DNA of 5,782 nucleotides. Source: an uncultured Ardenticatenia bacterium (GTDB lineage Bacteria > Chloroflexota > Anaerolineae > Promineifilales > Promineifilaceae). Position numbers and translations under genes: made by a program. Each line of letters opens with the position of its first letter. Position 1 is the first letter of the stretch. Shown piece by piece: positions 3,684 through 5,782 of this stretch. The notes below the pieces were generated by a model. The model did no database searches and was not told where the DNA came from. It worked only from the letters and a program-made list of their open reading frames with translations. The stretch is taken from the NCBI GenBank assembly GCA_937858165.1, contig CALLZA010000050.1, positions 1 through 5,782 of the forward strand, given 5' to 3'.

Positions 3684-5181
3684 CATCGTTCAATACTTCA
3701 TTCGCATCTTTGCCTTTGTTCGCAAGGAGATTCTCAACGTCTTGCGCCAGCCGCGGCTGGTCATGTCTCTCATCCTGGGGCCGTTCCTCATCCTGTTGCT
3801 GTTCGGCATCGGCTACCGTGAGCAGATCCGGCCCTTGCGCACGCTGTTCGTCGTGCCCGACGAAAGCCCCATGCGGCCGATGGTCGAGGATTACGCGACC
3901 CGGCTGGGCCAACAGATCGACCCGCAAGGTGTCATCGCCGACGCGGCCGAGGCCGACCGCCGGCTGCGGCAGCGCGAGGTCGATCTCGTCGTCGTCGTGC
4001 CGCCCGACCCGGCGACGCAGATCGGCAACAACGAGCAGGCCGCCTTCCAGCTCTACCACTACGAGATCGACCCCTACGAGCAGACCTACGTCCAGATTTT
4101 GGGGCGCAACTACATCGAGGAGATCAACCGCCAGGTGTTGTTGACGGCCGCCGATCAGGGCAAGACAGAGGCCCGTGCCCTGCAAGAGCGCATCGCCACG
4201 GCGCGCCAGGCGGCGACAACGACGCGTCTGGCCCTGGAAGCGGGCGACGAGGCCGCGGCGCAGACGGCCGCCGGGCAACTCGACAGCGAGCTGGGGCTGT
4301 TGGCTGTAGCCGCCGGTTCCGGGGTGGCGTTGCTGTCCGGCGTCGAGAACACGATGGGCGCGGAGACGCTTCAGGCGCGGCTTCAGGCGATGCAACTGAG
4401 CGCCACGGCACTGGGCGACGACGCCGCGACGTCCGCCACTGAGCGCGCTGCCACGGCCACGGCCATCGAGACCGAACTGGCCGAGGTCGATACGATGCTG
4501 AGCCAGTATCAGAACCTCGATTCCGAGGTGCTTGTCTCCCCCTTCCGCAGCGAGACGTTGAGCATCACTGACGTCAGTCTGGGGCCGACGGACTTCTTTG
4601 TCCCGGCGGTCATCGCCCTGCTGTTGCAGCACATCGCCGTCACGCTGGCCGGCCTGTCCATCGTTCGCGAGCGGCAGGATGGGCCAATCGAGCTTTTCCG
4701 CGCCTCGCCCGTGTCGGCGTTCCAGACGCTCATCGGCAAGTTTCTGGGCTATCTCATCCTGACCGCGGTCATCGCCACGGTGCTGACGTTGCTGGTCGTA
4801 TTCGCGCTTGGCGTGCCCATGCTGGGCGATTGGAGCCACTATGCGCTGGTAGCGTTGGGGCTGCTGTGCGCCTCGCTCAGTCTGGGCTTTTTCCTGTCGC
4901 TGCTGGCCCGCACCGACAGCCAGGCCATCCAGTACGCCATGATCCTGCTGCTGGCCAGCATCTTCTTCAGCGGCTTCTTCCTGGCCCTCTACCGGCTGTG
5001 GGAGCCGGTGCGGATCGTGTCGTGGTCGCTGCCAGTGACGTATGGCATCAATCTTCTACAATCCGTGATGCTACGCGGGCAATTCCCGAGTATTATCTTG
5101 TTGGGGGCGCTATTTGGTTTTGCCCTCGTATTTTTCTTGCTCGACTGGTGGTTGCTTGGCCGCGTCATGGCCCGCCAGTAG
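3676..5181 (+). CDS. ABC-2 type transporter permease
   Basis: This 501-residue membrane subunit partners the preceding ATPase. A cytoplasmic N-terminus (VRKEILNVLRQPRLVM) leads to a first span at about 28-46. A large extracytoplasmic region at about 50-305 follows, then five closely packed spans at about 306-328, 353-378, 388-410, 418-439 and 471-492. This one-plus-five layout with a big loop after span 1 matches the ABC-2 permease class exemplified by YbhR/YbhS and the YhgE/Pip group. Within the loop, residues 160-280 are Ala/Glu/Gln/Thr-rich and probably helical or coiled-coil. ERQDGPIELFRASPVSAFQT after span 2 is the typical cytoplasmic coupling segment (EREsGtlE-L-aSPv in the family). AGGAGA (3665-3670) precedes the ATG, and the 8-base overlap with the ATPase indicates coupled translation. 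Confidence 0.93.
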   Translation: MHSIVQYFIRIFAFVRKEILNVLRQPRLVMSLILGPFLILLLFGIGYREQIRPLRTLFVVPDESPMRPMVEDYATRLGQQIDPQGVIADAAEADRRLRQREVDLVVVVPPDPATQIGNNEQAAFQLYHYEIDPYEQTYVQILGRNYIEEINRQVLLTAADQGKTEARALQERIATARQAATTTRLALEAGDEAAAQTAAGQLDSELGLLAVAAGSGVALLSGVENTMGAETLQARLQAMQLSATALGDDAATSATERAATATAIETELAEVDTMLSQYQNLDSEVLVSPFRSETLSITDVSLGPTDFFVPAVIALLLQHIAVTLAGLSIVRERQDGPIELFRASPVSAFQTLIGKFLGYLILTAVIATVLTLLVVFALGVPMLGDWSHYALVALGLLCASLSLGFFLSLLARTDSQAIQYAMILLLASIFFSGFFLALYRLWEPVRIVSWSLPVTYGINLLQSVMLRGQFPSIILLGALFGFALVFFLLDWWLLGRVMARQ

Positions 5182-5215
5182 CCCTTGTCGCGCCCAGCCC
5201 GTCGGAGCACACGTC

Positions 5216-5582
5216 ATGCTCGATCATAGACCCGCTCTGGAACTGCCCGAGCTTTCGGTTCGACAACTGGTGACGGCCACGCTGGTCGTCGGTCTCGTGG
5301 CGCTGTCGGTGTGGATGTTGTTTCGCTTCCATCAGGTGGTGCTCATCCTGGTGGCCGGTGTCATCATCAGTACAGCGCTCCAGCCGGCGGTGGCCTGGCT
5401 CCAGCGGCGTGGCTTGCCGGCGTCGGCGTCGGTGCTGGCCCTGTTCAGCGTGCTGGCGTTGGTCGTCATCCTGTTGGTGATCTTCGGCGCGCCGCTGGTG
5501 GCCGAACAGGCGGCCAACATCGGCGCGCAACTGTCCGACGCCTACGGCAGCCTGGTGCGCTGGATGCAAGAGTCGTCAAACC
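5216..5582 (+). CDS. AI-2E family transporter (PerM/TqsA-like), 3' truncated by insert end
   Basis: Only the first 122 residues are genomic; family members usually have about 350-400. The visible part has hydrophobic spans at about 18-36, 39-60 and 70-95, and the family-typical stretch HQVVLILVAGVIISTALQPA followed by WLQRRGLP. In full proteins this is followed by a long amphipathic region and further spans. The family includes the E. coli AI-2 exporter TqsA, but most members have unknown or unrelated substrates (including ion antiporters), so autoinducer export should not be assumed. GGAG (5204-5207) lies 8 bases before the ATG. The gene starts 34 bases after the permease stop and may be in the same operon. 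From 5583 the reading frame enters adapter and would add the false tail SYTHLTLPTSDLV. Confidence 0.88.
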
Positions 5583-5652
5583 CTGTCTCTTATACACATC
5601 TGACGCTGCCGACGAGCGATCTAGTGTAGATCTCGGTGGGCGCCGTATCATT
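5583..5652 (-). other. Nextera Tn5 mosaic end and P5/i5 adapter, reverse complement (artefact)
   Basis: CTGTCTCTTATACACATCT (5583-5601) is a perfect Tn5 mosaic end. It is followed by GACGCTGCCGACGA (5602-5615), the index complement GCGATCTA (5616-5623, i5 TAGATCGC) and the P5 complement (5624-5652, one mismatch). The exact insert boundary may be off by a base or two, because the terminal bases could coincide with genome. Confidence 0.99.
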
Positions 5653-5782
5653 AAAAAAAAAAAACACATAGCATCAGCACGAGACTGACTAACGACCCGT
5701 AACAGACACCACACACACACGTCAGTAAATGACTACATACATACAAACAATAAGACTAGTCGACCTCTGCGCAGCACAAACA
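5653..5782. other. Poly-A linker read-through and noise (artefact)
   Basis: Twelve A (5653-5664) follow the P5 complement, mirroring the twelve T at the left end and matching flow-cell linker read-through. The remaining 118 bases are CA/AC-rich, low-complexity base calls past the template end. No gene, repeat or site is claimed here. Confidence 0.95.

Noticed and set aside
3625..4839. Long 404-residue open frame on the minus strand
   Set aside because: It lies antisense to the well-supported ABC permease. It is an Arg/Gln/His/Asp-rich translation typical of the complement of GC-rich coding sequence, with no family features.
5311..5688. 125-residue plus-strand frame ending in a Lys-rich tail
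   Set aside because: It is out of frame with the AI-2E gene, and its last third is a translation of adapter, poly-A and noise.
5665..5782. CA-rich stretch as a microsatellite or regulatory repeat
   Set aside because: It follows the poly-A linker past the end of the adapter, so it cannot be genomic.

Overview
The window is a metagenome-style assembly contig. The biological insert runs from about 116 to 5582 and is flanked on both sides by sequencing artefact. On each side there is a Nextera/Tn5 transposase adapter (46-115 and 5583-5652), then a 12-base homopolymer, then low-complexity noise. Nothing before 116 or after 5582 should be read as genome, and any peptide running into these zones is false.

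The insert is a GC-rich bacterial fragment with tightly packed genes, all on the + strand. No gene identifies the host. Strong GC bias at third codon positions from about 1484 onward, intergenic hairpins with a CACTT-TCTG-AAGTG core, and an ABC-2 exporter plus CsbD and AI-2E family gene mix would suit a Chloroflexota (Anaerolineae-like) bacterium. That is a weak inference from memory.

Layout: (1) 132-1281 is a three-gene, translationally coupled accessory cassette. It holds a DUF4160 gene (broken by an apparent single-base insertion), a DUF2442 gene and an unrecognised 209-residue protein. DUF4160 and DUF2442 genes are often adjacent and are suspected of forming a toxin-antitoxin-like pair. 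The cassette has looser codon use than the rest of the window. (2) 1282-1483 holds two related hairpins and a promoter. (3) 1484-2168 encodes a small tail-anchored membrane protein with a CsbD-like stretch and a small unrecognised protein. (4) 2169-2678 holds a second promoter sharing an 18/20 element with the first, an operator-like palindrome, a CsbD/YjbJ-family stress protein and two hairpins after it. (5) 2679-5181 is an overlapping ATPase/permease pair forming an ABC-2 type exporter. (6) 5216-5582 is the first third of an AI-2E family (PerM/TqsA-like) membrane transporter, cut off by the end of the insert.

The most interesting biology is the likely co-regulation of 1484-1891 (membrane-anchored, CsbD-like) with 2325-2537 (soluble CsbD). 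They share the same promoter-proximal element and a similar helical segment, which suggests a duplicated and diverged stress-response pair. I see no clear evidence of a wholly new system. The third cassette gene and the twin hairpins are the parts least explained by known families.
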